A stretch of 64,000 nucleotides of DNA from Takakia lepidozioides (taxonomy: Eukaryota > Streptophyta > Takakiopsida > Takakiales > Takakiaceae), in assembly GCA_030704615.1 (NCBI GenBank), contig CM060733.1, forward strand, positions 29,946,001 to 30,010,000, given 5' to 3'. The position numbers were made by a program, and so were the translations under genes. Position 1 is the first letter of the stretch; the number at the start of each line of letters is the position of its first letter. The notes beneath the pieces were generated by a model, which saw only the letters and a program-made list of their open reading frames with translations, was not told where the DNA came from and searched no databases. Shown here one piece after another: positions 33,494 through 44,939 of the stretch.

Positions 33494-35380
33494 GGGCATC
33501 TTTCTAAATTCGCTCCGCCTTAAAGCCTTGCTTCCTATTGTAATTGCCATTGTAGCACGTGTGTAGCCCAGCCCATAAGGGCCATGTGGACGTGACGTCA
33601 ACCCCACCTTCCTCCAGTATATCACTGACAGTTTTTTGTGAGTGCAGCACATGGCCTGGATTGTCAAGCTTTTTTACAGAGATTGAGGACTGACATCCAC
33701 CACCAAGAAAGAAGTCACCTGCTGATACTGTCACCAATAAACTGTGCATATTTTGCAGGAGACCACTACAACAGATTCCGGCTTTAACGTCTGCCACATT
33801 TGCCCATTCGTAGCATATATGTCTACAAAATGCAAGGGGGCAGTCCTGGTTGCCATTTGTGACCAGCAGTAGTCGTATATGCCACCTTGTACCTCCGCCA
33901 CGTCAGGATCTGCGGTCAAACATGTTTGACCAGATAGGGGAAGATGGTAGATACGACTAGGAGTCATGGCCAAAACTGCAACAGTATGATGTGGGCATGG
34001 GAATGTATGACTGCCGGTATTCACAACTGCACGTGGCGATTGCCGGTTGCCCAAGGAGTGTCTACGTGGACGATGCAAACTTAAATGGATGAAACATATG
34101 CAGAATGTGATTGCAAATGACGACATGTCAATCTACCATTGCTCGCAGGGTTGGACATTCAGGTGCATTGGATGCAAGTGCATCTAACGGTTGCACACGA
34201 TGCATGTTACTAACGCGTGGGCTTGGTGGAGAATAGAGACAAGTCCCGAACATGCGTATGAGAGGCGAACATGCAGGTTCTATGATGGTTGAAGCGGTGC
34301 ACTGCATTTTTCGAAAATCGGCAACACAATTGAAAGACAAAAGGCTTGAGAGAAGACGAAACGATGTATTCAGTGGATACGCACCCTCGTGCAAAACACC
34401 AGCCAGTCATTCACATTCATGGTGATGCAAAATATGTGTAGACAAAAAGACCCAGCGGGTAGTTCAGGGCATCCAAAAAAGAGCGGCGTTCGCTATAACG
34501 CAATCTGCAAATGCATTGGCCTACTCAGAATCATGGCACATTGTGTGCGCAATGACTCTCATTAAATATTACAGGATGCCTTCACATACAAGAGCAGCAA
34601 CAAACTTCATGACTGACATCCTCTCACAACTCCTCTACAGGGAGAACCCAATTGGACAGAGAAGCTTAGTGATGTGGTACCACGCCGCGTAGCCATATAG
34701 GTAGGGGTACCGACGCCCATAGGCGTCCAGCCTTTTGCTATAAGCAGATAGGGAGAAAAATTGAGGCACGGCCTCCCTTCGGTGAATGCCGCTAGTTCCA
34801 AGCCAGTGAAGCACAATTAAACAAGCCTCTTCCGCATGACGGCTAATTCGTTGTGCTTCTGTCTGCTCTGCAGCATACTGAATTGTCTGCTCCCTGCGCT
34901 CCATGTTGCGGTGCCATTGAGTTGTGTGTGCAGTTCTCCTTAAGCGAGATCGCATGGTAGTCGTGTGATGATGGGGCGAGTTGGCCCACAACGATGACCA
35001 CAGCAAATGATTTCGCATGCTAACCGTGTGATGCAAGGGCGATTTGCCAAACGACGAAGTGAACAGGGACGACGTAGACACTGCAAAGAAGTGAGAGCGA
35101 TGAAGAGCGAGCAAGAGCAAACATAATGAAAGGCAAGTGGAGCGAAGTGGAGATATAATCTGCACTCCCGCCAACCTGCTTCCCACCAAATTATAATGCA
35201 GTGGCAAAATGGAGGCACCGTTGCGAGCCACACTATCAATGCATCATCAAACTGCCATGAAGGTAAAGTTTAGGGGGGTGGGAAACACAAGGGAAAAAAT
35301 TCCGAGTCAAGCTAACCGTCTGCAAGCCTTCCTGACAAGTCAAATTGACCACCTTGCATGTCCGTGTTTAGGCCACAGAT
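33494..35380. other. no gene recognised
   Basis: The longest frame, minus strand 35231-34635 (198 codons), is Ser/Arg/His-rich and carries no motif I know. Two related short segments (cgtgtgatg preceded by cgcatg-gta or cgcatgcta) occur near 34953 and 35017. Nothing else was supported. Confidence 0.3.
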
Positions 35381-36072
35381 TGTACTCATAAGACGTTGTT
35401 TGCCGTAGCCTTGTTGCCATTGATCCCGCGCCCAGTTTGAGCGGGAACAAAAGGTACAGAACCTACCTCTGTCAGGGGCTGACATTGGTAGTAAGACTTA
35501 CCTTCATATATAGAATTAATCCGGGTTTTCCAGATATCCTTTAGAAATCCCTTCACACAAGCATCAATCTGCTGTGTGTGATTTGCCCAAAAACTAGGCC
35601 TCAGGAGGGCTTGGGCTTTTGGCTCAGCCTCGAGACTTTGAAAGTTGGTAAACAGGGGTACAGGCACAATTCCCTTGATAGATTTGAAGAGATCGTCTCT
35701 TTGGTGACAGAACCCCGGACAGTGTATCGGTAAATGAATTCTATCTTCAGATGGCCCACACAACGGACAATTGCACTCTCCCTTTCCTCTCTGCTTCTGT
35801 TTGCTGTTCAAAGGTAGGCTTCCTGCCCTAAGTTTAAATTTCAGTCTAGTGCCGAGAGTAGGTAGACCCGTGAGGTCATCCAAGATGGCATCCCCCATGT
35901 CACTGACTGGAAACAAGTTCAGGGAAGTTTTCTGCCTAACTTCATTTTCATCAGACAATCTCATGGCAACAGACATGGCTTTGGACATTACAGCCTCTGC
36001 CAGGACTCAGCCTCTGTTTCCAAGATATAGAGTCGATTAACTTAGGATATCTGGTGTTGGGCATATGTTGCA
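35381..36072 (-). mobile_element. LINE 3' end, copy 1 (5'-truncated, internally deleted)
   Basis: On the minus strand this matches the copy at 52831-53848. It encodes the C-terminal part of a non-LTR reverse transcriptase ORF, including a CCHC zinc motif (CNCPLCGPSEDRIHLPIHC), and ends with the family 3' end AACAACGTCTTATGAGTACA. Compared with copy 2 it lacks about 80 and 20 bp near 35990-36030. Similarity to copy 2 ends at about 36072. Confidence 0.8.
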
Positions 36073-37058
36073 GTACACACATCCACCATTGGCTTTATAA
36101 AAAGTACTTCAGTTGGAGGCACATTTTCTCTTGTCAATTTTGAGATTTCCTAATTGCATGCATAGCAACCATAAGTGAAAAAATCAATTGGACCTGCAAT
36201 TTAGTGGGGTCATAGCCACTCCACTATTGATTTGGAAATGGTGGGTCTTGGTGTAATGCTCACACACCACAAGGTGAAGCGTTTTTTCCAAAATTGCTAA
36301 TTTTCTCCCAAAAATGGCCTTTGGAGTGCAATCTGTTTTGGGCTTGTTTACTTGCCACGTCAGCGGTCAACAAGCCCTTTTCAGGCCCCAAAACGTAAAT
36401 GAGAGATCTAAGATATTTTTTGTAGGTCGTAGCTTTTGTTTTTTTTTTAATTTTTTTTTTTTGCATCATACTCGAGACAAATCCCTTGTCATTAAAGCTT
36501 CAGGAGTGGGCCCCATCAGATTAGATCTGCAAAAATTAGGTCGAACTGCAAATTCAAAGTGACCCAATTCAGGTCGCTTGGGAACTTAAGGGTTAAAAGA
36601 AGCAAAAAGAAAAACAATTGTCGGACGATAGCCAATTCTGAAAAATAGAAAAATAAAATAAAATTCCGAAATTTTGATTTGTTTGGGAAATTTGCCCAAC
36701 CGTATAGGCGGCCTACCATACTGTATCTCATGGATGGAGAGAAAATGTGATGAGGCATGCATGCATGACCCACACGAGAGGGTCCTGGTTGTTGAGTAAA
36801 TGAAAGAAAGGATCAATAGCAGTCCAAAGATAGTCTGAAATCGCAAGATAGTTCACTGGTCAGATTTGTCTCTTGTTCGGTGGTGGGGAATCCCTGCAAC
36901 GGAAGATGGAGTTGGGTCAGCGCATGCGACACCCACAAACAACCACACAAGCTGCTGCAGCACATCAGACACTGCAGTCTTGTCACTTTTGACTTCCTAG
37001 TCAGCCCAACAATCTACGCACGTATTTAGTGAGATCGTGCACTTCATGCATCCCTTTC
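36073..37058. other. no gene seen; flank of the copia insertion
   Basis: AT-rich, with T runs at about 36430-36462. Its last five bases, 37054-37058 (ctttc), are the left target duplication of the copia element. Confidence 0.5.
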
Positions 37059-37328
37059 TGTTGAAATTTGTGTGTATTAACGATGAACCCCGAACAGGGA
37101 TGGGAATAAATAGATGTCCACTGGTGACGGATGAGTCACCTAGATAAGTGAGAACCTGATCGCAGACTAATGGACCAAAAACGCCCACATAAGATCTAAG
37201 TATAAGACAAGTCTGCATGCCACTGTGTGAGCATGCCGAGAGCTATAGGACTGACATTCCCTTAATCTCCGTTGTAGTCAGCTAACTAGATGGAAGGCAA
37301 CATGGCCCTAATGTGCTAACTTCCAACA
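37059..37328 (-). repeat. 3' LTR of the copia element
   Basis: Starts TGTTGAAATT and ends CTTCCAACA, 270 bp, the same length as the partner at 48741-49010. Confidence 0.95.
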
Positions 37329-37439
37329 CCCCCCCTCGAGTTGGGCTCGGTAACATCTATTAGCACACGCAACTAACTAATTTGCTACAAAACTTGAAAG
37401 GAGACTACTTAACTTAGTGCCGTAGTGAACCTAAGTAGT

Positions 37440-37579
37440 CTATTGCAACCATCGTCTAGCTATGGCGTATGAAGCAATCTCACTCAAGTTCGATTTCAGC
37501 CAAAGACTCATTCCAATTGCTCGTCGATGCTGCTCAAATTTGATCCGAGGAAGTACCTTAGTCAGAATATCTGCCGATT
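37440..37579 (-). pseudogene. C-terminus of copia RNase H, detached by the chromovirus
   Basis: Encodes SADILTKVLPRIKFEQHRRA, the conserved end of Ty1/copia RNase H. The missing upstream part is at 44282 and beyond, on the other side of the inserted chromovirus. The five bases CGATT at 37575-37579 are repeated there. Confidence 0.85.
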
Positions 37580-38305
37580 TGTCGCGGCCCTTTGCCTTGA
37601 GGGCAGGGGGTCGGGACACATGAGGGGCTGCCCCTGTGGTGGGGGCAGCGGCAACGATAGGTATGGGGGGCTGAAGCACCCTTGAGTGCCCAAGGCACTC
37701 AAGGAGGCGGAGGCGCTCACTAGGTGGAGCCCCGCACACCGGGTTGCGGTGGGGGTGGCTCCACAAGGGGTGGTGGTAGCTTAGCGGGACTTAGTGGGGG
37801 TGGCATAGGACTCACCATGGGGGCGGAGACCTCGTGGTGGGAGTTGTGGGGAGTCTTGGGACTCATCACGGTCCATAGGGGCCGTGGTGAGTGGGCCAAG
37901 ACTCACCGCGACTCATCACCGGGAGTCGAGGGTTTTCGTGGTGGTTCGCCATAAAATGGCATGGCTGGTTGTGAAACCCCCGCGGACAGCTACAGAAGTA
38001 TATATAGGGAGTAGTAACCCCGAGAACGGTGCAAGCCCGTTGGTGACCAAAAACTAGTGAGTAAGCGAGCGAGCCGGAAAGCGACCAAAGAGTGGGGAGC
38101 TGTTCCGGATTGCCAACTACCAAAGGGAATTCCCGCTGGTTCCAAATCGGTGGAGGGTTCTTTAGGAGTTCAAAGGGGGACCGTTATGCCCCGGTGAGCA
38201 GCCGAAGCTCCAAGTTGGTCCGGCGGCCAGGTTGGGAGTTAGGCGCGCGCATCAAGCTAGAAACTATGACCTGAAGGGGAGCTTACCGAAGTGAGGTGCG
38301 CGACA
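37580..38305 (+). repeat. 5' LTR of the chromovirus
   Basis: TGTCGCGG...GCGCGACA, 726 bp. It pairs with 43552-44276 and differs at about 13 positions plus one gap by eye. A TATATATA stretch near 38000 could be the promoter TATA box. Confidence 0.95.
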
Positions 38306-38307
38306 CT

Positions 38308-38319
38308 TGGTATCAGAGC
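38308..38319 (+). other. primer-binding site of the chromovirus
   Basis: TGGTATCAGAGC, two bases after the LTR's terminal CA; initiator-Met tRNA type. Confidence 0.9.
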
Positions 38320-38360
38320 TTAGAGTTCAGTACGTGATCGTCCTTGGGATTGGCCTCATC

Positions 38361-39884
38361 ATGGGGTCGGGCAAGCCAAAGCGAAAGCGGAACGGCCCAA
38401 AAGATGATGATCCTAGTGAGCCCGATGGGGGCGACGTGTCACCGAGGCGGCCGTTTGAGGAAGCGATGCATGTCTCCGAAAATGAGGCCGCTCAAGAGCG
38501 GGAGGAATCTGAGGAGTCGGAGCCCAAGGAATCCCTGAGAGCTCCGACCGACCAACATATGTCTCCCATGCCGGCAGCCTTTTGGGAAGGGTTGTTGGCG
38601 CAATTTGGCGGGACGTTGAAAGACGTGTTGAAGGCGGCTAATGCCACTTCCACTAAGGCAAAATTTAAGGTGAAGCCTAAGGAACCCGACACCTTCCAGG
38701 GCGTCCGAAATCGGAAGGCACTCAACACTTGGCTCCTGGAGCTAGAGCAGTACTTCCGGGCGGCCAAGTTGAGTGACGAAGACCGGCTGGAAGTGGCTCC
38801 CACCTATTTGAGGGGCTATGCTCAACAATGGTGGCAGAAACGCCTTCACGACCGAGGTCCAAGCCCGAAAACCTTGAATTGGAGTGGGTTCAAGGAATTG
38901 ATGAAAAGGCAGTTTGTGCCCCTCAATGCGTCCTGGCTTGCCCGGGACAAGATGAGGAATTTGAAGCAAACAGATGACATTCGGGGATATGTCCAGGCTT
39001 TCAATGTGCTGTTGCTCGAAGTCGCGGACATGGCAGAACCAGAAATGGTCTTCAACTTTGTGGCAGGACTGGCCCCATGGGCTAGGCGGAAGTTGGAGGA
39101 GAAGCCACCTAAGACTTTGAACGAGGCAATTGAGAGGGCTGAATGTTTCTCGGATGTCCCTAGGGGTGAAAGACAAGGCCGTACGGAGCTGAACCACAAG
39201 AAGACCCGGCGGGAAGGTGACGCCTTCCGACCGGAAAAGAAGTGGGATAGGCCACGCGACGACAATGGCACGTGGAAATCGAAGGGAGGGCCTTCACAAG
39301 TCAAGGCGGCACCCGGTGCTTCAAAAGGAAAAGCGGGTGGAGCGGCCTATGGCGGACAGAAGACGACCTTTGATGGAGTGTGTTTCAATTGCGGGGAGCC
39401 CGGGCACATGGCCAAGAAGTGCACGAAGCCCCGACAATTGAACATGACTCGGGCGACCACAGAGCTGTCGGAAGATACCATCAGTCGCTTGGTGGAAGCG
39501 GTGGTCGCCAGGACTTGCAAGGTAGGCAAATTTTCTTGTGAACTGTATCAGAAAACTGGCGCCTTACGTAAAGGGAGTCAGTTATTGTTCGTGGATGGGA
39601 TAATATCCGGAACTAACGTGTCATTGTTGGTGGATACAGGAGCGTCGCACTCCTTCATGACACCGACAACGGTACAAAAGCTGGGACTCCCGACAAGTGA
39701 CGTGGGGGCCTCTATTGAGGTGCGTTCTGCCAAAGGAGAACCGCAATTGGCGACGAGGCTGGCGTTCGATGTCCCTCTTCAACTGGGGAAATGGGAAGGA
39801 CGTGAGAACTTCACCATTTGCGAGATCGATGGAGTGGATCTCATTTTGGGGATGACTTTTTTGAGCAATCCGGAGCGGTCATAG
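38361..39884 (+). CDS. gag: chromovirus Gag-protease
   Basis: The frame is open from 38307, but the first ATG is at 38361 ([10 protein letters not shown]), which I take as the start; the earlier codon is TTG next to the PBS. Domains in order: basic and acidic N-terminus; Retrotrans_gag capsid ([20 protein letters not shown]...AQQWWQKRL); a Lys/Gly-rich linker; one CCHC knuckle [14 protein letters not shown]; and an aspartic protease with [12 protein letters not shown] and LILGMTF. It ends at TAG 39882-39884. RT continues in the -1 frame, with the overlap at a T6 run. The frame is intact from ATG to stop, unlike the downstream pol. Confidence 0.9.
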   Translation: MGSGKPKRKRNGPKDDDPSEPDGGDVSPRRPFEEAMHVSENEAAQEREESEESEPKESLRAPTDQHMSPMPAAFWEGLLAQFGGTLKDVLKAANATSTKAKFKVKPKEPDTFQGVRNRKALNTWLLELEQYFRAAKLSDEDRLEVAPTYLRGYAQQWWQKRLHDRGPSPKTLNWSGFKELMKRQFVPLNASWLARDKMRNLKQTDDIRGYVQAFNVLLLEVADMAEPEMVFNFVAGLAPWARRKLEEKPPKTLNEAIERAECFSDVPRGERQGRTELNHKKTRREGDAFRPEKKWDRPRDDNGTWKSKGGPSQVKAAPGASKGKAGGAAYGGQKTTFDGVCFNCGEPGHMAKKCTKPRQLNMTRATTELSEDTISRLVEAVVARTCKVGKFSCELYQKTGALRKGSQLLFVDGIISGTNVSLLVDTGASHSFMTPTTVQKLGLPTSDVGASIEVRSAKGEPQLATRLAFDVPLQLGKWEGRENFTICEIDGVDLILGMTFLSNPERS

Positions 39885-39892
39885 ATGGCCGC
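39857..39892 (+). promoter_or_regulatory. candidate -1 frameshift signal between Gag-Pro and Pol
   Basis: The heptamer T TTT TTG (39857-39863, in Gag phase) fits X XXY YYZ. After an 11-base spacer comes a hairpin, 39875-39892: a seven-pair stem with one G-T pair and a four-base loop whose first three bases are the gag TAG. A slip by -1 joins the protease to the pol frame ([10 protein letters not shown]). Loss of one T from a longer run would look the same. Confidence 0.45.
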
Positions 39893-41125
39893 AAAAGAGT
39901 AGTCACGCTACCATGTGGGGATGGTGGCGAAGTCTTACGAGTATTGGAAACGCCCAAACCCGTGGGAGGGCGAATAAACCTTCTGTCAGCAAGGGAGTGG
40001 GCCGTGGATGAGGCACATGAGCCCCAGTTTTTGCTTTACATTAGAGAAGTGAAGGGAGAAGGCGATGGGGAGCCGAGCCCAGATTGGATCAAGGGGATTT
40101 TGGAGAGATACCAGGATGTGATGCCGGAGGATTTACCAAGCGGCTTGCCACCGCGAAGAGGAGTTGACCACAAGATTGAGGTGATACCAGGATTGGAACC
40201 GCCTGCCAAGGCGCCCTACCGGTTGAGCCACAGAGAGTTGGTCGAGCTGAAGACTCGGCTCAAAGATCTAATGTCAAAGGGGTACATCCGGCCGAGTAAG
40301 TCACCTTACGGAGCCCTGGTGCTATTCGCAGACAAGAAGGATGGGACGCTGCGGATGTGTGTCGATTACAGGGCTTTGAATAAGGTGACTATCAAAAACC
40401 GGTGTCCTTTGCCAAGGATCGACGACCTTTTCGATCGGTTGGCAGGAGCGAAGTATTTCAGCCGGATCGATCTGCGCTCCGGCTATCATCAAATTCGAGT
40501 GGCGGAAGGAGATGAGGAGAAGACCGCGTGCAGGACAAGGTATGGTTCATATGAGTGCTTGGAGATGCCTTTTGGGCTCACCAATGCACCCGCGACCTTT
40601 AGCACGCTGATGAACAGCCTTTTCCAGGAGTGGTTGGATGACTTTGTGATCGTGTACATCGACGACATCTTGGTGTATTCGAAAACAAAGGAGGAGCACC
40701 TGGAGCACCTCAAAAGGGTGTTCCAGAAATTGCGGGAAGGGAAGCTGTATGCCAAAGCTTCAAAGTGCGAATTCGGGGTCACAAAAGTGGAGTTCCTGGG
40801 GCATGTGATTACACGGGATGGGATCAAAATGGATGACAGAAAGGTGAGGGCGATCTTGGACTGGGAGCCTTCGACTTTGGTCCCGGGAATGCGATCCTTC
40901 CTAGGACTCGCCTCCTATTACCGGAAGTATGTGAGAAATTTCGCCAAGATCGCGGGGCCGTTGTCAGACCTTCTGTGTAAATCCAAAGTCTGGGTATGGA
41001 ACACCTTGTGTGGCCAAGCTTTTGCTGAATTGAAGCAGCGGTTCCAACCTAGTGAAGGTGTTTACGGACAATGTTACGGTGAAGTATTTTGCCACGCAGC
41101 CCAAGTTGTCCCCAAAACAACTTAG
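39860..41125 (+). pseudogene. pol: chromovirus reverse transcriptase, RNase H deleted
   Basis: This frame follows the Gag-protease in the -1 phase. RT is complete: [58 protein letters not shown] and [15 protein letters not shown]. After the connecting region (FAELKQRFQ, about 41045) the sequence jumps almost directly to the end of RNase H. The segment with the catalytic Asp and Glu residues is gone, and the frame changes. The rest of this frame to 41125 is out-of-phase sequence. Confidence 0.85.
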
Positions 41126-41645
41126 GTGGCAAGATACTTTGGTGGTGTTTGACGTGGATATCCAATACAAACCGGGACGTGACAATGTGGTGGCCGATGC
41201 TTTAAGTAGAAAGCAGCAGCTCCTGTTGGTGTACAGGGGCGAGACGGCACTCCAAAGGAAGATCCGGAAGGCTTGCTAGAAGGATGAGCTGGCGAAGTCC
41301 GTGATGCAGGACTTGAGGAGGGGGGTTAAATCGCAATTCCACTTGCAAAATGGACTGCTCCGGTATAAGCAAAAGCGTCTCTACGTGCCGAAGGGAGGGA
41401 TCAGAGATAGTCTCTTGAGAGAATGCCATGATAGCCCGCTTGCGGGCCACGGCGGAGCCAAGCGCACTGCGGCACTCTTGAAGAAAGAGTATTTCTGGCC
41501 CAAACTGAGGGAGGAGGCAGAGGAGTATGTCAAGACATGCACCACATGCCAACAAAACCGGAGCGAGTACAAAAGCAAGCGGGGCTGTTACAACCCTTGC
41601 CGATTCCAGAGGGGACTTGGGAAAGCGTCTCGATGGATTTCATGA
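41052..41645 (+). pseudogene. pol: chromovirus RNase H tail and integrase zinc domain
   Basis: Begins [20 protein letters not shown], the end of the RNase H/connection region, and reads RDNVVADALSRK. A TAG at 41277-41279 interrupts the frame, which continues in phase with the integrase HHCC domain (RECHDSPLAGHGGAKRT...CTTCQQNR). The frame shifts near 41585 and again near 41660 before the catalytic core. Confidence 0.85.
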
Positions 41646-41659
41646 CTGCTATGCCCTGG

Positions 41660-42645
41660 TAAAAGGATTCGATGCAATCATGGTGGTGGTGGATAGGTTC
41701 AGTAAAATGGGCCATTTCATCCCCACCAAGGAGACGGCAACGGCGCAAGAGACAGGGCAATTTTACTTCGCCCACGTCTTAAAACATCATGGAGTCCCGA
41801 AGGATATTGTCTCGGACCGCGATCCAAAGTTTACGAGTAAATTTTGGAGGACACTTTGGAAGAAGATGGGGACGAGGCTGAAGATGAGCACCGCCTTCCG
41901 ACCTACGACCGACGGCCAAACGGAAAGAGTGAATTCCGTAGTGAAGCAGATCTTGTGGAATTACGTGTCGGCAGACCAATCAGACTGGGTGGAATACTTA
42001 GACGCGGTAGAGTTCTGTTATAATAACACAGAACACTCCGCAACGGGAGTTTCCCCTTGCGTATTGGTCTATGGAAAAGCACCTCTGGTGCCGACAAGTT
42101 GGGCCGCCAAGGACGTTGAGGAACCGGCAGTAGCGGCGGTACTGGAAGAACACGAGCGTTTGTTGAAGCTCGCAAAGTACAACATTGCCAAAGCGAGGAA
42201 ACGGTATGAAAGGCAGGCGAATCGGAAGCGGAGGGAAGTGAAGTTTGAGAAAGGCACTTTCGTACCTCCGTATGCGGGACCCTTTCGCATCCGGAAGGTT
42301 ATGAATGAGGATGTGTATGAATTGGAGCTGCCGGCAAACAGCAAGGTGCATCCAGTATTTCACGTCTCCCTTTTGAAGCCTTACTTCAAAGATGAAGCGC
42401 GTCCGAATCGGCATCAAGTGTTGCGTCCGCCACCTGTGCTGTTGGATCATAAAAATGAACCTGAGTACGAGGTGGAGGCAGTATTTAAGTCGAGAAGGTT
42501 CAAGAACCGAGAAACGGAGTATCTCGTCAAATGGAAGGGCTATCATCATGTGGAGGCATCTTGGGTGCGTGCCTCAGAAATGGGAAACGCATCCGAGGCA
42601 GTTGCAGTTTTCGAAGGGCGACCTCAAAAGCGGAAGAAGCGTTGA
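41660..42645 (+). pseudogene. pol: chromovirus integrase core and chromodomain
   Basis: Reads VKGFDAIMVVVDRFSKMGHF, VSDRDPKFTSKFW and TDGQTERVN (second Asp and Glu of the DDE triad). The first Asp lies just upstream in another frame (MDFMTAMP). Then a GPFRIRKV barrel-like segment, HPVFHVSLLKPY, and a chromodomain from about 42463 to 42600 (EYEVEAVF...YLVKWKGY...ASWV). Chromodomains of this group bind methylated histone H3 and steer insertion into heterochromatin. The frame ends at TGA 42643-42645. Confidence 0.88.
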
Positions 42646-43551
42646 TGGGGACATCAACCTTGGAGCGTGGGGGAGGAAATGCATGCTTAGCCCGGCTTAG
42701 CTAGCTCAGGAATCCGATTGCAAAAACTTGTATTGTACAAAAATTTGTTATAAAGGAAATGGGTTCCAAATGTTGTGTGTCCTATTTTGTTTGGAATGGT
42801 GATGCATGGTGTGGTTGGCTAGTGTGTAGAATGCATGCTAGCTTACAAAAGTGGGAGAGGTAAATTGGGTTAATCGTGTGTTTGCGCAGTGCCGAAATCG
42901 GGTGACTCCCATCCAAGGGGCAATGAAACATGCGCCTTCTTTGGGAGTTCACGTGCTAGTGCGCATCTGGCGCGTGCGCGTACTATAACTGCGCTGCCGA
43001 GGTGGTCGCCTTGTAGTGCGGGCTAACGCGGAAGCTATGTGCTTCCGTTCACGTACTATAATCGTGTAGCCTCGGGACGAAGTCGTAGTGCGGCTTTGAC
43101 GTGTTCCCGTACCTCAGGCCAGCATTCCAAGACGGACCCAATTGTAGTGATTGGGGCGCACGGTTGGTTCAAGGTTATCTTCCTAGTCAAAGGGGGTTCG
43201 AGCTGAACCCTTGCGCAAAGTGATGCCAAAAGCGGCATCAGGAGCGATCGCAAGCAATGTTGTTGCAGTAAGGCGATTCGATCCTCGGGGAGGATCGTTC
43301 CTTGACCTTAAAGAAGGCCAAGAAGAGTGCACTGGGAGGAGCTTGAGAGGCTCCACCCTTGGCCGGGACTTGGAGGAAGTCGGCCGAACTAGCTAGTGGA
43401 GAGTAGAGTCAAGTGTGGGGTTTGGTTCTTTGCCATGGGACGCCATGGTACGGAAACAAACTTCTTGATGTGGGACGCCACAACTTGGATGTTCGTTTCT
43501 ACAAAATGGACAAGTCGATGAGGACATCGACTCCCTGTTGGTAGGGGTGTG
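42646..43551 (+). other. chromovirus 3' untranslated region
   Basis: No gene. It holds GC-rich imperfect repeats around 42960-43110 (gcgtactataac... and cgtactataatcg). The polypurine tract is not obvious; ggtaggggtg just before the LTR is a weak candidate. Confidence 0.5.
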
Positions 43552-44276
43552 TGTCGCGGCCCTTTGTCTTGAGGGCAGGGGGTCGGGACACATGAGGGGC
43601 TGTCCCTGTGGTGGGGGCAGCGGCAGCGATAGGTATGGGGGGCTGAAGCACCCTTGAGTGCCCAAGGCACTCAAGGAGGCGGAGGCGCTCACTAGGTGGA
43701 GCCCCGCACACCGGGTTGCGGTGGGGGTGGCTCCACAAGGGGTGGTGGTAGCTTAGCGGGACTTAGTGGGGGTGGCATAGGACTCACCATGGGGGCGGAG
43801 ACCTCGTGGTGGGAGTCGTGGGGGGTCTTGGGACTCATCACGGTCCATAAGGGCCGTGGTGAGTGGGCCAAGACTCACCGCGACTCATCACTGGGAGTCG
43901 AGGGTTTTCGTGGTGGTTCGCCATAAAATGGCATGGCTGGTTGTGAAACCCCCGCGGACAGCTACAGAAGTATATATAGGGAGTAGTAACCCCGAGAACG
44001 GTGCAAGCCCGTTGGTGACCAAAAACTAGTGAGTATGCGAGCAAGCCGGAAATCGACCAAAGAGTGGGGAGCTGTTCCGGATTGCCAACTACCAAAGGGA
44101 ATTCCCGCTGGTTCCAAATCGGTGGAGGGTTCTTTGGGAGTTCAAAGGGGGACGTTATGCCCCGGTGAGCAGCCGAAGCTCCAAGTTGGTCCGGCGGCCA
44201 GGTTGGGAGTTAGGCGCGCGCATCAAGCTAGCAACTATGACATGAAGGGGAGCTTACCGAAGTGAGGTGCGCGACA
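43552..44276 (+). repeat. 3' LTR of the chromovirus
   Basis: 725 bp, TGTCGCGG...GCGCGACA, followed by the target duplication CGATT at 44277-44281. Confidence 0.95.
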
Positions 44277-44281
44277 CGATT

Positions 44282-44939
44282 GGTCTTGAGATGCGATGTG
44301 TTGAATTGAGATCTCACCTTCCAGAACTCATTCACGAACAAAGTGATGATGAATCTCTAAATGTCCTTCGAGTCGCCATTCTTCCTCGCATGGAGGAACC
44401 CTGGAGCATACTCCATGTACACTGACGTTATCGTGAGTTCTGGCATGAAACACGAGATTTTTTGCAAGTTTAATAGCACTTACATTGTCACAATTGAGGT
44501 GCACGTCCTGATGAGTGGGAATTATAGCATTTCTGAGATTTGATGCTATACCTGAGTTTGTACACTCTATGTGGGCATGAGGCATGACATGCTGTTGCAA
44601 TTCTTGGATGAGACGCTTCAGATAGACTCCCTCTTGTGCTCCATCAGAGAGCGCTTTGTATTCTGCCTCTGTTGTAGACCTGGAGACCGTAGGCTGTCTC
44701 TTGCTGCTCCATGTAATCGGCCCGGATGCCAATTTGAAGATGTAACCTCCAGTTGAACGTCTGGTGTCTGGACACGAGTTTCCCCAGTTTGAATCTGTAA
44801 ACCCTTGCAGCTTCAATTTAGAGCACTGTTGGTAGTAAATACCCAGATCAGCAGTGCCTCTGATGTAACGTAGTATGTGCCTGGCTGCGTCTAAGTGTGC
44901 CTGTTGTGGATAGGACATAAATATACTAGTCAAACCCAC
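44282..44939 (-). pseudogene. copia RNase H, main part
   Basis: Contains HLDAARHILRYIRGTADLGI, LQGFTDSNWG (catalytic Asp), STGGYIF, TVSRSTTEAEYKALS and NCDNVSAIKLAKN. There is an insertion-like stretch between QEL and LNCDN. It is cut at its C-terminal side by the chromovirus and joined to the RT by an indel near 44935. Confidence 0.85.

Larger units (their letters stand above)
37580..44276 (+). mobile_element. complete chromovirus (Ty3/gypsy with chromodomain) nested in copia
   Basis: LTRs 37580-38305 and 43552-44276, five-base target duplication CGATT (37575-37579 and 44277-44281), PBS at 38308, Gag-protease, RT, integrase and chromodomain. The order and chromodomain define a chromovirus. 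Pol has lost most of RNase H and contains frameshifts, so the copy cannot move by itself. Confidence 0.95.

Noticed and set aside
34635-35231. 198-codon minus-strand frame
   Set aside because: Low-complexity Ser/Arg/His sequence overlapping short diverged repeats; no known transposase or host motif.
37724-37954. Gly-rich frames inside the chromovirus LTRs (also 43696-43926)
   Set aside because: They lie wholly in LTR sequence and occur in both LTRs; no sign of translation.
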